From contig JBCAMK010000009.1 of NCBI GenBank assembly GCA_038503065.1, positions 1,364,001 through 1,428,000 on the forward strand: 64,000 bases of DNA. The letters run 5' to 3'. This stretch comes from Paragyromitra xinjiangensis (lineage: Eukaryota > Ascomycota > Pezizomycetes > Pezizales > Discinaceae). A program made the position numbers and the translations under genes. This document shows, one piece after another, positions 39,003-50,017 of the stretch. Positions within the stretch are counted from its first letter, which is position 1; each line of letters begins with the position of its first letter. The notes under the pieces are model-generated. The model made no database searches, had not been told where the DNA came from, and saw only the letters and a list, made by a program, of their open reading frames with translations.

Positions 39003-39736
39003 TGTAACGGGGGTGGTCCTCTAGACAACTGCTAAGGCTAGATAGGAAAACGGCCGTTGCTTATACTAAAGTCAGGCTGAGATCTTAAAGTATTTTTCGT
39101 GCAGTATACTCAATAATCTTAAGGGCGGAACTCGGTAATTCTCGTCACTAGGTCTCTGGTCGAAGATGGAGAAGAGCAACTGGTGGCGGGGCTCGCCAGT
39201 ACTTGTAGTACTGCATGCTCGCCGCCTCTACTCAGTTCTACTCAGCTGGGGGATCCGGTTAACCCTGAATCCTGTCAGTGATCATGGGCGGGTCTCTTCG
39301 GAAGTGTTCTCTCACATTCCGCTGGAGTTCTGCACCTCAAGTGCAACCGCTCCTCATGCACTGCTCTACCAGTCAGGACTCTGTGATCCGCCAGCCTAGT
39401 CCTACAGGACTACTTGCATGGCGCTGATCAATCCATAGTTGCGTCAGGTGTCCGCTAGAATAGTTCTCCCAGTTGCGCCGCCTATCAGCCATAGCTGGTG
39501 GGGCATGCACAGGTGGATTAGGAACTCAACCACATCTCTAAGTGTTTGATGTCATCGGTGATCTGCTACAGGCCCGTCAGCCTTAGCACCTCCGGATGTT
39601 CCTAACCACCAGGTCAGCGGGGTACTGGTGTTCCCTAGCATGTGGTAGCTACTCCACTCATGCTGGTCCTTGTACCTCTCCGTCTGCCCGGGTCTATTCT
39701 ACCTTTCGCATGTAACAGCCTTGTGGGTCCGTTACA
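39003..39736 (-). repeat. gypsy-2 3' LTR (734 bp)
   Basis: The ends are TGTAACGG/CCGTTACA, as in family 1, but most of the interior differs. It carries ATAATCTTAAGG at 39113-39124, the complement (on the sense strand) of this element's primer-binding site. The polypurine tract lies just inside at 39740-39750. Confidence 0.9.
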
Positions 39737-39909
39737 GTACCTCCCTCTCCTAGATCCTGTCTTCGGGATCTTTTTCTAATTGAGTTCTATAGTCTAGTCT
39801 ATTCTTCTAAACTTCTAGGTCTACTACTCTAGTACTGCAATAGGAAATTCTCGTGTACATAGCGGAAATGATTTGAACCAAAGGAAAACAAGAACTATAA
39901 GGAAATGGG

Positions 39910-42900
39910 CTACTCTGGCCCCGCAATCCTCCTGTCTCGGGGCTTCCTAGGGTACCTCTTGTGGAAATCTGAAAGGGCCTCTTCGGCACTATTCCTAAGA
40001 TGTTCCCAGGGTTCCCATGTGGCCTCTTCCTGATCATAACCCTCCCATAACACGAGATATTCCACTCTCTTCTTTTTGCGGTTCACCCTGGAGTCCGCTA
40101 TCTCCCTCATCACCCAGTTCTCTTCCTCATCTACCATCTCCATCTCCGGTGGGGGTTCTCTTCTCAGAGAGTCTGCTGGCGCTCTATAAGGTTCCAAGAG
40201 GCTGATGTGGAATACCGGGTGTATCTTCATACCCGGTGGCAAGACAAGCTCAAAGGCTCGCTTCCCCACTGCCTTCTTGACCTTAAAGGGCCCAAACTTC
40301 TTCTGATCCAGCTTGTTCATCGGCCGCTTTGTCTGTACATTGCGCCGATCAAGCATAACCTCATCACCTGGCTTGAGTTCCGGTCCCTTCTGGTGATGCT
40401 TATCATACCAGCGGGCCATCCGGACCCTAGCCTTCCCCAGGTTCTCCTGCATGGCATGCCAAATGGCTTCCCACTGAGATACCTTAACTTGACTCGCCGG
40501 GTTATCCCAATCTGCTCTTGGCTTTGCATTTGGCCAATTGGTCCGAGGTTCAAACCCATACTTTGCACAAAGGGTGATACCTTGGTGGACTCGGAGATAG
40601 CAGAGTTATAGGCATACTCAGCGAGGGGAGGAGATCTGACCAATCATCCTGTTGGAAGGAACAATAGCTCCGCATATACTGCTCCAGAACCTGGTTAACC
40701 CTCTCGGTTTGACCATCGGTTTGTGGATGAAATGCGGTAGACAAGTTCAACTTCACATTGAGGAGATCCATCAGTGACTGCCAAAAATGGGAGATGAATT
40801 TGCTATCCCTATCCGAGACTATGTCATCAGGGAGACCATGAAGCTTCCAGATTTCTTTCAGGAAGAGTTTTGCCATGTCCTCAGTCTTATTCTCGCTAGG
40901 AAGCGGAATGAAGTGAGCCATCTTTGAAAACCGGTCAACTATGACCCAGATCTTGGTATTCCCATCGGATTCAGGCAATCCCACTATGAAGTCCATAGAG
41001 ATTGAGGTCCAGGGTCGGTAGGGCACCTCCAGAGGTAATAACTCGCCGTACTTCTTGTGGCGGGCGGTTTTGTTCCTCTGGCAGCTATCACAGCTCCGGA
41101 CATACTCTTCAATGTCCTTATCCATGTTGGGCCAGTAGAAGTTGGACTTGATTTTCTCAACTGTCTTGAACTGCCCAAAGTGACCGGCCATCTTGCTGTC
41201 ATGGCACTCGGTGAAGATTTCCTGGCGGAGGTCTCTGCCTTCCGGGACATACCATCGGTTCTTATAGAACACTAAACCATCCTTGAGGGACAGTGACGGG
41301 TCTAATCCTTCTTTCTTCTCCTGTAGTGCCTGGCAGATGCCTTGCCACTGGATATCTTGAGCTGCCGCAGCTTCAAGCCTCTGCAAGAATGTAGACTGGA
41401 GTTGGTGAACTCTGATGGCCGCTAGCCTAGCAGGGTTCAACACCAATTGCCCAGGACGGAAAAACAACTGCGGTTCTACAACTGCAGGTTCACCTCCCTC
41501 TCCTAGGCGGTGATCCCACCGTCTGGATAGGACATCTGGCTTCCCATTCTTGTCACCGGATCTGTAGACCACCTTAAAGTTATAACCCGCCAGGTCTTCA
41601 GACCATCTGGCCTGCCGGCGGGTTAAGACCTTGGTACTGTTAAAGTACTCTAGGTTCTTATGGTCGGTGAACACAGTGACTTCTCCCTCTACTGACTTCA
41701 AAAGGTGCTCCCATTCTCGGAAAGCAGCCACTATGGCGCCCATTTCCTTGTCATGGATGTCATAGTTTATCTCGGCGGGGAAAACTTCTTGGAGTAGAAG
41801 GCCACAGGGTGTAGCTTCCCATCCTCGCCATACTGAGATAACACTGCACCTTTCGCAAAGTCACTTGCATCAGTTTCTACAACTGTGCGCCTACTGGGGT
41901 GAAAATGAACTAGGACCGGCTCACTTGTGAACAGCTGCTTGAGTTCCTCGAAAGCTCTGTCACAAGCGGCAGTCCAGAACCACTTCTTGTCTTTCATCAG
42001 CAGATCCGTCAAGGGCTTGCAAACCCGACTGAAACCTGCTATGAATCTCCTGTAGAAGTTGGCGAAGCCTAAGAAGGCCTGCACATCCTTCACAGTTCTA
42101 GGTACTGGCCACTCCCTGACAGCATTGACTTTCTCTTTGGACATAGAGATGCCATGCTCGGAGATGTTGTACCCCAAATATTCCACTTCTTTCAAATGAA
42201 AGAAGGACTTGTCAATGTGGGCATGGAGGTTGGCTTCTCTCAACCTTCCTAACACCTTCTTGACGAGGAACTGGTGTCCTTCCATGTTCTCGGAGTATAT
42301 AAGTATATCATCTAAGTATACTATAACTCCGAGATCTAGGAGGTCATGTAGAACCTCATTGATCATAGCCTGGAATGAGGAGGGTGCATTGCACAGACCA
42401 AATGGCATGACATTGTACTCATACAAGCCATATCTGGTTCGGAAAGCTGTCTTCCACTCGTCCCCTTTGGCGATCCTTAGCAGGTTGAACCCATCCTTCA
42501 GGTCTATCTTGGTAAAGACCCTGGCGGTGGTCAACCTGTCTCTCAGTTCTGACATCAGTGGAAGTGGGTACTTGTCCTTGATTGTGATCTTGTTCAAGCC
42601 CCGGTAATCCACACAAATGCGGAGGGTACCATTAGGCTTGGGCACAAACAGGATAGGAGCGGCGGCGGGGGAATTGGACCTGGAGATCTTTCCGGAGGGT
42701 AGTGCTTTATTCAGAAACTCCCGGAGGGCCTTCAGCTCACTCTCAGAGCATGGATAGAGAGGCCCAAAAGGTGGTTTCGTTCCGGGCTGCAATCTGATAT
42801 GGTGGTCAAATGCACTATGCTCCGGTAGCTTTGAGCTCTTCTCATTGCTGAACACATCTGCCCATTCCCGGTACTCCGGCGGTAACCTCAATCCCACATC

Positions 42901-43647
42901 TCCGCCCTGCTCATCATGCCACACTGCTGATCCAATCTGATGTACATTGGCCCTATCTTCGGCCAACATCTCCCAGTCTTCACATACTTCAATCGTGACA
43001 TCGGCGGGAATGCAATGCTTCTTGCAATAGTCACTCCTCCACCTGACGCGGCCAGTATGCCAATCAAAGTCTGGGTTGTGCTTCTGAGCCCATGAGATGG
43101 GAAGATATCCGGAGATGCCTTCTTCTAAAGGTCCCACCTCCCACCGGATCAACTCCTCATGTTTGCCCATGACCATGTCGAGGGTGGCAGTAAAATACTC
43201 GCCAGCTCCCATCATGAGGTCACCTTGGGCATCAAACATCTGAATAGGAGAATCCCGGCGCTCCACAGGTATCTTCTCCTTCTTCACAAACTCTTCGCTG
43301 AGGATAGGCCCGGTGCATCCAGTGTCAAACAGGAACCTTCCATGGCACCTGCTGATGTGGTTCCGCACCTTCCAGTTCAACTCAGCCTTCAGGATGGGTC
43401 TCTGCCCATGGACGGGTTCTGGCGGGGGTTCTTCCATTCTTCTCTTCGTTGGTGGGTGGTCTTCATGACTGGGACTTCTCTGGCGCTTTGCCACTGACCT
43501 CTCGGGTCTGGTCTTACTTATGCCGCCTTGAAATGGAGTGTAGCCTGTAGACATAGTGGTTGAGGTTTTCTTTTTCGATCGCAGGGTATCAATGATCGCT
43601 AGCGATGGCCATATCTGTATCTGGGTATAGCTTGGGAGAACTGGCAT
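39910..43647 (-). pseudogene. pol: gypsy-2 pol with three single-base frameshifts
   Basis: The frame starts at 43647 (ATG conserved with gypsy-1); the conserved MSTGYTPF is at 43554. Protease (FDTGCTGP), RT (YLDD) and part of RNase H are read until a shift in a G run at 41777-41780. Integrase continues to a second shift in a G run at 40625-40628 and a third at an A run near 40569. The last part (GPFKVKKAVGKRAFEL, chromodomain LVLWEGY and WEPWEHL) is open to 39910. Each shift is explained by one missing base compared with gypsy-1. They may be real inactivation or consensus errors in the assembly. Confidence 0.88.
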
Positions 43648-43743
43648 ATTTGACCAGCAAATTTCGGGATATTATCCCTCCTCAGTACCAGTAGGAGCAA
43701 TAGGGTCCTGCCCAACGAAATATATTTCTAAAGAATGACTAGG

Positions 43744-45938
43744 CTAGATGATTTCAGGTCCACTGTCATCATCTACCGCCGTAAATACACCAGTCTCCTG
43801 TTTGAGACTGCCGGAACTCTGTCCTGATCTAGATACAGTGGCAACTTTTCCCTTCTTAGATTCCGGAGGATCACTGGCCTCTAGCTCAGTTCCTCTCTTC
43901 CTCTTTCTTACTGCCGCAACTCTAACAGTTACCGGATCAGTAGTCCAACACTTAAACCATGCATGTCCACCCTTTCCGCATTTCAGGCATTTATCTGCCT
44001 TCTTTCTATCGGAAAGGATACCCTCGGGTATTCCTATCAAGGGGTGGTTAGCATGTGGTGTCTTATCAAGGGAGGTTGGACTCTGCCATACCTTTTAGCT
44101 CCACAGCTTTATCTTTCTTCTCCTGCGGTGGGTTACTACCCCCGGGAGTGGACTTGTTCTCAGGGGAGGCGGCGGTACTCTGACCTTTGCCTCTACCTCT
44201 GGATCTCTTCTTCTTCTCACCTCCTTCTCCTGTTGCCCTGGACTCCGGGGCTCTGACCTTTCTATGTCTTTCCAGGACATGTCCCATGTGGCGGATCATC
44301 TGTATCCTCTCATGGAGGGACTGAGGTTTGACTGCAACCTTAGCCCAATCCAGAGCCAGCTCAGCGGTGAGGCCTTGGGATATTTTATCATCCACAACCT
44401 CGCCAGCATAACCGGTTTTCCACATGAGTTGGACTATCTGGTCCAGGAAAGCATCAATTCCAGCGGTCTGGGAGAGTTTATCCCACTTAGCTACCGCCTC
44501 TTCTCTGGTGACTCTATCACCAAAGGATGATCGAAAGGAGTTGGAAAAGGTAACCCAATGGTTCCAGTGAGGGTCAAGCTGAACAGGTCGTCCTGCAGCT
44601 CTATCGGCAGCACCTTGGTCTATGAGGTTATGGTAGGCCTCATACCAGTTGACTGCTGCATGTCCTTCGAGAAGGTTGCCAGTGTAGCGGATCTTGATTG
44701 ATTCCTGCTGAAAACTGGATGCTTCAATAGTGAAGACATTTTCGCATTGCCGGAGGAATCGGTCCACATCGGTAGCTTCTCCTTTGAACTTGCTGGGTTG
44801 AGGTGCCTTGGGTTCTCGTCCCCTGAGGCTCCCAGTAGAGGTGGGACCGGTGCCACTGCTGAAAACTGTAGCCATCATCTCCAACATCTTCTTCTCTGCT
44901 TTCCACTGCTTCTTGCGGAAATACTTCTTCCACTCCTTCGGATCCTTCTCTGCCCCTCCTTCACTACTGCTGCTGCTACTACTATCACCGGGGTCTCCTC
45001 CTCCTACTCCTATATTTCCATCACCTCCTCCTGCTCCTCCTCCCTGGTTCTCGTTTCCCTGCCCTTGTTGTTCACTGGTTTCTCTTCCTGTTCTTCCTCT
45101 ACTACTTTCTCCTTCTTCCTTCCTTCCTTCCGAGGGCCTTGGGTATGTTCCTCTTGGTAGCCATGAGCTACCACTATCGAGGGGTGGTGGTGTATAACCA
45201 CTGCCGCCTGCAAGGGACCAAGGTCCATAAGAAAAGGGACCTCTAGGTGTCTGCGGAGGTATTGGAGTAGAGGATGAGCCTGAGGGCGCAAAACTAACTG
45301 CTGGTTTTTGAACTGCGGGGGGTAACGATGGGGGGTCTGCTTTATTGGTAGGTGTGGTAGGTAGGGTGATTGGGAAGGTATCTGAGAGAAAGACACTACT
45401 GGATCTTTCTCTTCCTGCCGCTGGTTTCGGGGGTGCGGTGATGTGTAGGCGGCCTTCTGTAATGGCCTGCTGTAGTGCTCCGATGTAGTCAGGAATTCCA
45501 ACTGCTTCGGGGGGGTCTATATCCATGGGATCAGTTGCGAGGTCGTCTTTGTCCGTCAGCAACTGTTGTAGATGCTGCTGGAGATTGAGGACCTTCCGGT
45601 CCAAATACTCGGCAGCCTCCCGCAACAAGGTATTCTCCACTTCTTGCCGTTCCTGTAGCATTCTCATGGTCTGTGTGGTATCCCCAACCGATAGGTTGAT
45701 CTGGGACATGAGGTGGTCTTGAAATGCGTCAAAGAAATCGGCTATGGTGACTTTTGATGTGTCTGTCCATGGGGTGGAGATGCCTGGGATATGTCTTTGG
45801 ATAGTGGATTTCGGGCGGTGGACTAGTTGGGTCATGTCTGTCTCTCCTACTGCTAGTTCCTTCTTCTCCCATGTAATCTGAAGGGGAAGCACCGGGGCAT
45901 TGATTGCCGGGGTTTCGGATCTGCGGGAGGATCTCATG
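43744..45938 (-). CDS. gag: gypsy-2 Gag, two exons
   Basis: I propose exons 45938-44092 and 44033-43744. The start MRSSRRSETP aligns with gypsy-1 Gag. The frame upstream runs into the LTR without a better ATG. The capsid-like region (REPKAPQPSKFKGEATDVDRF, VTFSNSFRSSFGDRVT) follows a serine/glycine/glutamate-rich linker. Splicing joins VELKG to IPEGILSDRKKADKC and adds the knuckle CLKCGKGGHAWFKC and a basic tail ending at 43744. Without splicing the frame stops shortly after MAESNLP. Confidence 0.8.
44034..44091 (-). other. Predicted spliceosomal intron in gypsy-2 gag (58 bp)
   Basis: The donor is GTATGG, the branch motif TGCTAACC and the acceptor CTTGATAG, all on the - strand. The codon position and phase are the same as in gypsy-1 although the intron sequence has diverged. 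This supports real splicing. Confidence 0.75.
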
Positions 45939-45963
45939 ATGGGTGATCTCAAGGTGACTGAGT

Positions 45964-45975
45964 CCTTAAGATTAT
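45964..45975 (-). promoter_or_regulatory. gypsy-2 primer-binding site, complementary to its own LTR
   Basis: In sense, two bases after the 5' LTR, the sequence reads ATAATCTTAAGG. The sense LTR has the exact 12-base complement CCTTAAGATTAT (46088-46099). Where gypsy-1 has AGAATC/GATTCT, gypsy-2 has ATAATC/GATTAT, so the pairing is kept by a compensatory change. Confidence 0.72.
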
Positions 45976-45977
45976 AC

Positions 45978-46711
45978 TGTAACGGGGGTGGTCCTCTAGA
46001 CAACTGCTAAGGCTAGATAGGAAAACGGCCGTTGCTTATACTAAAGTCAGGCTGAGATCTTAAAGTATTTTTCGTGCAGTATACTCAATAATCTTAAGGG
46101 CGGAACTCGGTAATTCTCGTCACTAGGTCTCTGGTCGAAGATGGAGAAGAGCAACTGGTGGCGGGGCTCGCCAGTACTTGTAGTACTGCATGCTCGCCGC
46201 CTCTACTCAGTTCTACTCAGCTGGGGGATCCGGTTAACCCTGAATCCTGTCAGTGATCATGGGCGGGTCTCTTCGGAAGTGTTCTCTCACATTCCGCTGG
46301 AGTTCTGCACCTCAAGTGCAACCGCTCCTCATGCACTGCTCTACCAGTCAGGACTCTGTGATCCGCCAGCCTAGTCCTACAGGACTACTTGCATGGCGCT
46401 GATCAATCCATAGTTGCGTCAGGTGTCCGCTAGAATAGTTCTCCCAGTTGCGCCGCCTATCAGCCATAGCTGGTGGGGCATGCACAGGTGGATTAGGAAC
46501 TCAACCACATCTCTAAGTGTTTGATGTCATCGGTGATCTGCTACAGGCCCGTCAGCCTTAGCACCTCCGGATGTTCCTAACCACCAGGTCAGCGGGGTAC
46601 TGGTGTTCCCTAGCATGTGGTAGCTACTCCACTCATGCTGGTCCTTGTACCTCTCCGTCTGCCCGGGTCTATTCTACCTTTCGCATGTAACAGCCTTGTG
46701 GGTCCGTTACA
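45978..46711 (-). repeat. gypsy-2 5' LTR (734 bp)
   Basis: No difference from the left LTR was found by eye. The self-primer segment is at sense positions about 613-624, so U3 would be about 612 bp. TSD AGCCC follows. Confidence 0.9.
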
Positions 46712-46744
46712 AGCCCTATTCTACTACACATGCTAGAGGCAGTA
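46712..46744 (-). repeat. Short middle piece of the split family-1 LTR, with LINE B target
   Basis: It contains the right TSD of gypsy-2 (46712-46716), then LTR sequence, then the left copy of the LINE B target GCTAGAGGCAGTA (46732-46744). The second copy is at 53312-53324. Confidence 0.85.
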
Positions 46745-47076
46745 TTTAACACGCGACCGCCCACCTCGCTTCTACTTCTCCTCCATCATCTCCGACCGCA
46801 AACTCAACACCACAAACCACCTCTCTCAGAATCCCACGATACCAAAAGCCTTCATCTCTTTGGCCTCGTTTATCACCACACCCCACTCCGCATCTGGGAA
46901 CTCATCACTCCCATCGCTCCCCCATCAACCTGGCTCCCAATACTCCTCCCAAAGTATCGCCATCACCACCCGCAACTCCTGTCCGACTTGTTTGGGCACC
47001 CATCACACCCACACCCCTTGCTGGGCGCAAACGCACATCCAGCCACCTTTCCCCCCACCTAACCCGAACCTCCAAC

Positions 47077-48507
47077 ATGTCTGCACCCGAAGGCAGTACT
47101 GCTCTCTCCGCATTCGACCCCACAGACCTCCCAATGGAGGATAAACCCGCCTCCAACCACAGCAGTCCCTCCAGTGAACATGATGACGATGAAAGCATCG
47201 GAGGCCAGAACTTTAACTCCAACCTCAACTTCACCCAAATCCCCGCCGAAGACATGGCAAACCTAACCAACTCCACCTCCACCAATTATCTCGCTTGGTT
47301 CATCCAGAGCCAATTCAACTCGATGAAGGACGATTTCGAAAGGCAAATGGATACCCTCCACGCCCAAATCAAATTCAACAACATACAAAACACTAACACA
47401 ACCTCCAAACTCGCGGAAATCAAAGCCCAGAACATCTCCCTCCAAAACACTATCCGCTCCCTAGACGCCAGACTTCTACACCTACAAACCAACCAAAGCG
47501 CCAAAGCCAACACCCCCGCCGCAAACAACAAACCTCCCACCACAAACACCAGTAAACCCCCTAACACCAGCAAAGCACAAGAAACCTATGCCAGCAAAGC
47601 CACAACAGCACCTGGCGAAAACAATTTTACCACCGTCACGAACCGTAAAACCCCAAAAATTCAACCACTCTACAAGCCCGACTTCACCACTGACAAAAGA
47701 GAAATCATCATTGAACTCACCGAACCCCTTCCCGCCTCGGCCACCCCAGATTCCATACTCAACGCCATCAACAATCGCCTAGGAGCCGTCAACACATGCA
47801 TCCTAGCTGTCCGAAAAACCAACAACGACAACCTCATCCTCACCACCAAACCCAACGAAGCCGCTGACAAATTCATCGAACAATACGAACATGAAATCAC
47901 CTCAGCATGCAACCTTCTCAAAATCCCAATCACCAACATCAGAATCAACAGCAGATGGTCCAAATTCATCATCGACGCTGTCCCCCTGAACTTCAACCTC
48001 GAACCCGTTACACCCACCACCATCACCAATGCCCTTCAAGCCGCCCTACCTGATGTACAACTGGCCCAAGCCCCAAGATGGCTATCTACAGAAGAGAAAC
48101 GCGTTGGCAAAAAAGCCTCCTCCATCGTCATCGCCCTGCCAGCCAAACACACCCTCAAAACCCTAGGCTTCACCTACCTCAACATCCTAAACGCCACCTG
48201 CAAAATCCGCGAATACCACCCCATCAATCCCACCACCCAATGCCGAAACTGTCAAAAACTCGGACATCACGACGCCACCTGCAAGCAAGAAGTTGCCTGC
48301 GCCATCTGCGCACTTGCCCACCACACCAAAGATCACAAATGCGACCAAATCACATGCAAAGGAGGTGCCAGATGCACACACATGCCACTCAGATGCGCCT
48401 GCTGCAACACCAATCAACACACCGCCATTGACTGCCCCGAAAAAATGAAGACCAGAGCACTCTACCTTGCTCAACGCGCACAAAAAATCAACAACCGTAA
48501 TGATTAA
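47077..48507 (+). CDS. LINE B4 ORF1: zinc-knuckle RNA-binding protein
   Basis: The protein has 476 intact residues. It carries the MSAPEGSTALSAFDP start, the acidic/serine segment, the coiled-coil-like region, KREIIIELTEPLP and the three zinc knuckles. The stop TAA (48505-48507) overlaps the ORF2 ATG at 48500. Confidence 0.88.
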   Translation: MSAPEGSTALSAFDPTDLPMEDKPASNHSSPSSEHDDDESIGGQNFNSNLNFTQIPAEDMANLTNSTSTNYLAWFIQSQFNSMKDDFERQMDTLHAQIKFNNIQNTNTTSKLAEIKAQNISLQNTIRSLDARLLHLQTNQSAKANTPAANNKPPTTNTSKPPNTSKAQETYASKATTAPGENNFTTVTNRKTPKIQPLYKPDFTTDKREIIIELTEPLPASATPDSILNAINNRLGAVNTCILAVRKTNNDNLILTTKPNEAADKFIEQYEHEITSACNLLKIPITNIRINSRWSKFIIDAVPLNFNLEPVTPTTITNALQAALPDVQLAQAPRWLSTEEKRVGKKASSIVIALPAKHTLKTLGFTYLNILNATCKIREYHPINPTTQCRNCQKLGHHDATCKQEVACAICALAHHTKDHKCDQITCKGGARCTHMPLRCACCNTNQHTAIDCPEKMKTRALYLAQRAQKINNRND

Positions 48508-49105
48508 ACACACAACACAAATCACAGGCATAGCCCAAGTGCAACAACTGAATTGCGCTAAAGGAAAGGCCTCCACCCTCTCAGTACTCCATCATGCAAA
48601 CACCAACACCCAACTCGCCATACTCGCACTACAAGACCCATGGTCAGAAACCCAGGGCCTACCACCAAACATCACAAACTTTCACCGCTTCTCACCAACA
48701 AATCAAAATCCCAAATGCGTCACCTATATAAACGCAAACATGAACCTAAACCCACGCATTTCAACTTCCTTCTTCAACAACGCCATATCAATCATTATCA
48801 CCACAGCAATAGGCGACATTGAAATCTCCAATATCTACGCCAACCACACACCAACCACACACACTTACCTCAACATGCATCACTTCCTCCCCATGCACAT
48901 AATATTAGCAGACACAAACCTACACCACACATGGTGGTATGGACTCGAAACAGACACCCATCGCACCTCCATAAACAGAACCAGAATCATAGCCAACCAA
49001 CTCGTGGACTGGCTAGAAGACCACAACTACCAACTCATCAATCACCCAGGAACCTTCACACATTTCCCTAGAAATGGCAACAAAAATTCCATCATTGATC
49101 TCACC

Positions 49106-50017
49106 TGTAACGGACCCACAAGGCTGTTACATGCGAAAGGTATAATAGACCCAGGCAGACGGAGAGGTACAAGGACCAGCATGAGTGGAGTAGCTACCAC
49201 ATGCTAGGGAACACCAGTACCCCTCTGACCTGGTGGTTAGGAACATCCGGAGGTGCTAAGGCTGACGGGCCTGTAGCAGATCTCCGATGACATCAAACAC
49301 TTAGAGATGTGGTTGAGTTCCAAATCCACCTGTGCATGCCCCACCAGCTATGGCTGATAGGCGGCGCAACTGGGAGAACTATTCTAGCGGACACCTGACG
49401 CAACTATGGACTGATCAGCGCCATGCAAGTAGTCCTACAGGACTAGGCTGGCGGATCATAGAGTCCTGACTGGTAGAGCAGTGCATGAGGAGCGGTTGCA
49501 CATGAGGTGCAGAACTCCAGCGGAATGTGAGAGAACACTTCCGAAGGGAACCGCCCATGATCACTGACAGGATTCAGGGTTAACCGGATCCCCCAGCTGA
49601 GTAGAACTGAGTAGAGGCGGCGAGCATGCAGTACTACAAGTACTGGCGAGCCCCGCCACCAGTTGCTCTTCTCCATCTTCAACCAGAGACCTAGTGACGA
49701 GAATTACCGAGTTCCGCCCTTAAGATTATTGAGTATACTGCACGAAAATACTTAAGATCTCAGCCTGACTCTAGTATAAGCAACGGCCGTCTTTTCTAGC
49801 TTAGTGGTATATGTCTCGAGTCCTTAGCTTCCTCAGTTTCTTCTGCTGCTGGAAGAGGACGAGTTCGTTTCCTGACCGTGATAGTTTTCAGAGTCTTCAC
49901 GAGTTTACCCCTGAGTGGTTAGACACGCACTACCTGCAACAGAACTGCTCCAGTGCGAGTACCATTCAGATACCGAAGCCAGTACTGCTTAAGAGACTAG
50001 GCGAGGCCCCCGTTACA
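49106..50017 (+). mobile_element. 912-bp LTR-type insertion with family-2-like LTR and leader ORF
   Basis: It starts TGTAACGGACCCAC and ends CCCCCGTTACA with a perfect 5-bp TSD TCACC (49101-49105 and 50018-50022). The first about 690 bp match the family-2 LTR in sense orientation, including CCTTAAGATTAT at about 49719-49730. After CGGCCG near 49790 the sequence departs and includes a leader frame like that of gypsy-1. It is either a solo LTR of a third subfamily with a longer 3' end, or an internally deleted element. Confidence 0.75.
49811..50017 (+). CDS. Leader ORF in the 912-bp insertion, homologous to the gypsy-1 leader
   Basis: From MSRVLSFLSFFCCW to the end of the insertion the frame is open, and it runs on into LINE B4. 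It shares with the gypsy-1 leader a start of MS..LS, a cysteine and a KR pair, then EWLD..YLQ..CSS..TI..P. No known domain is recognised. Confidence 0.4.

Larger units (their letters stand above)
39003..46711 (-). mobile_element. gypsy-2: full-length chromodomain Ty3/gypsy element (family 2)
   Basis: This 7709-bp element has 734-bp LTRs at 39003-39736 and 45978-46711 that look identical by eye. The TSD AGCCC is at 38998-39002 and 46712-46716. It has the same gene order as gypsy-1, including the gag intron, but pol has three one-base deletions in homopolymers. Identical LTRs point to a very recent insertion. Confidence 0.94.
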
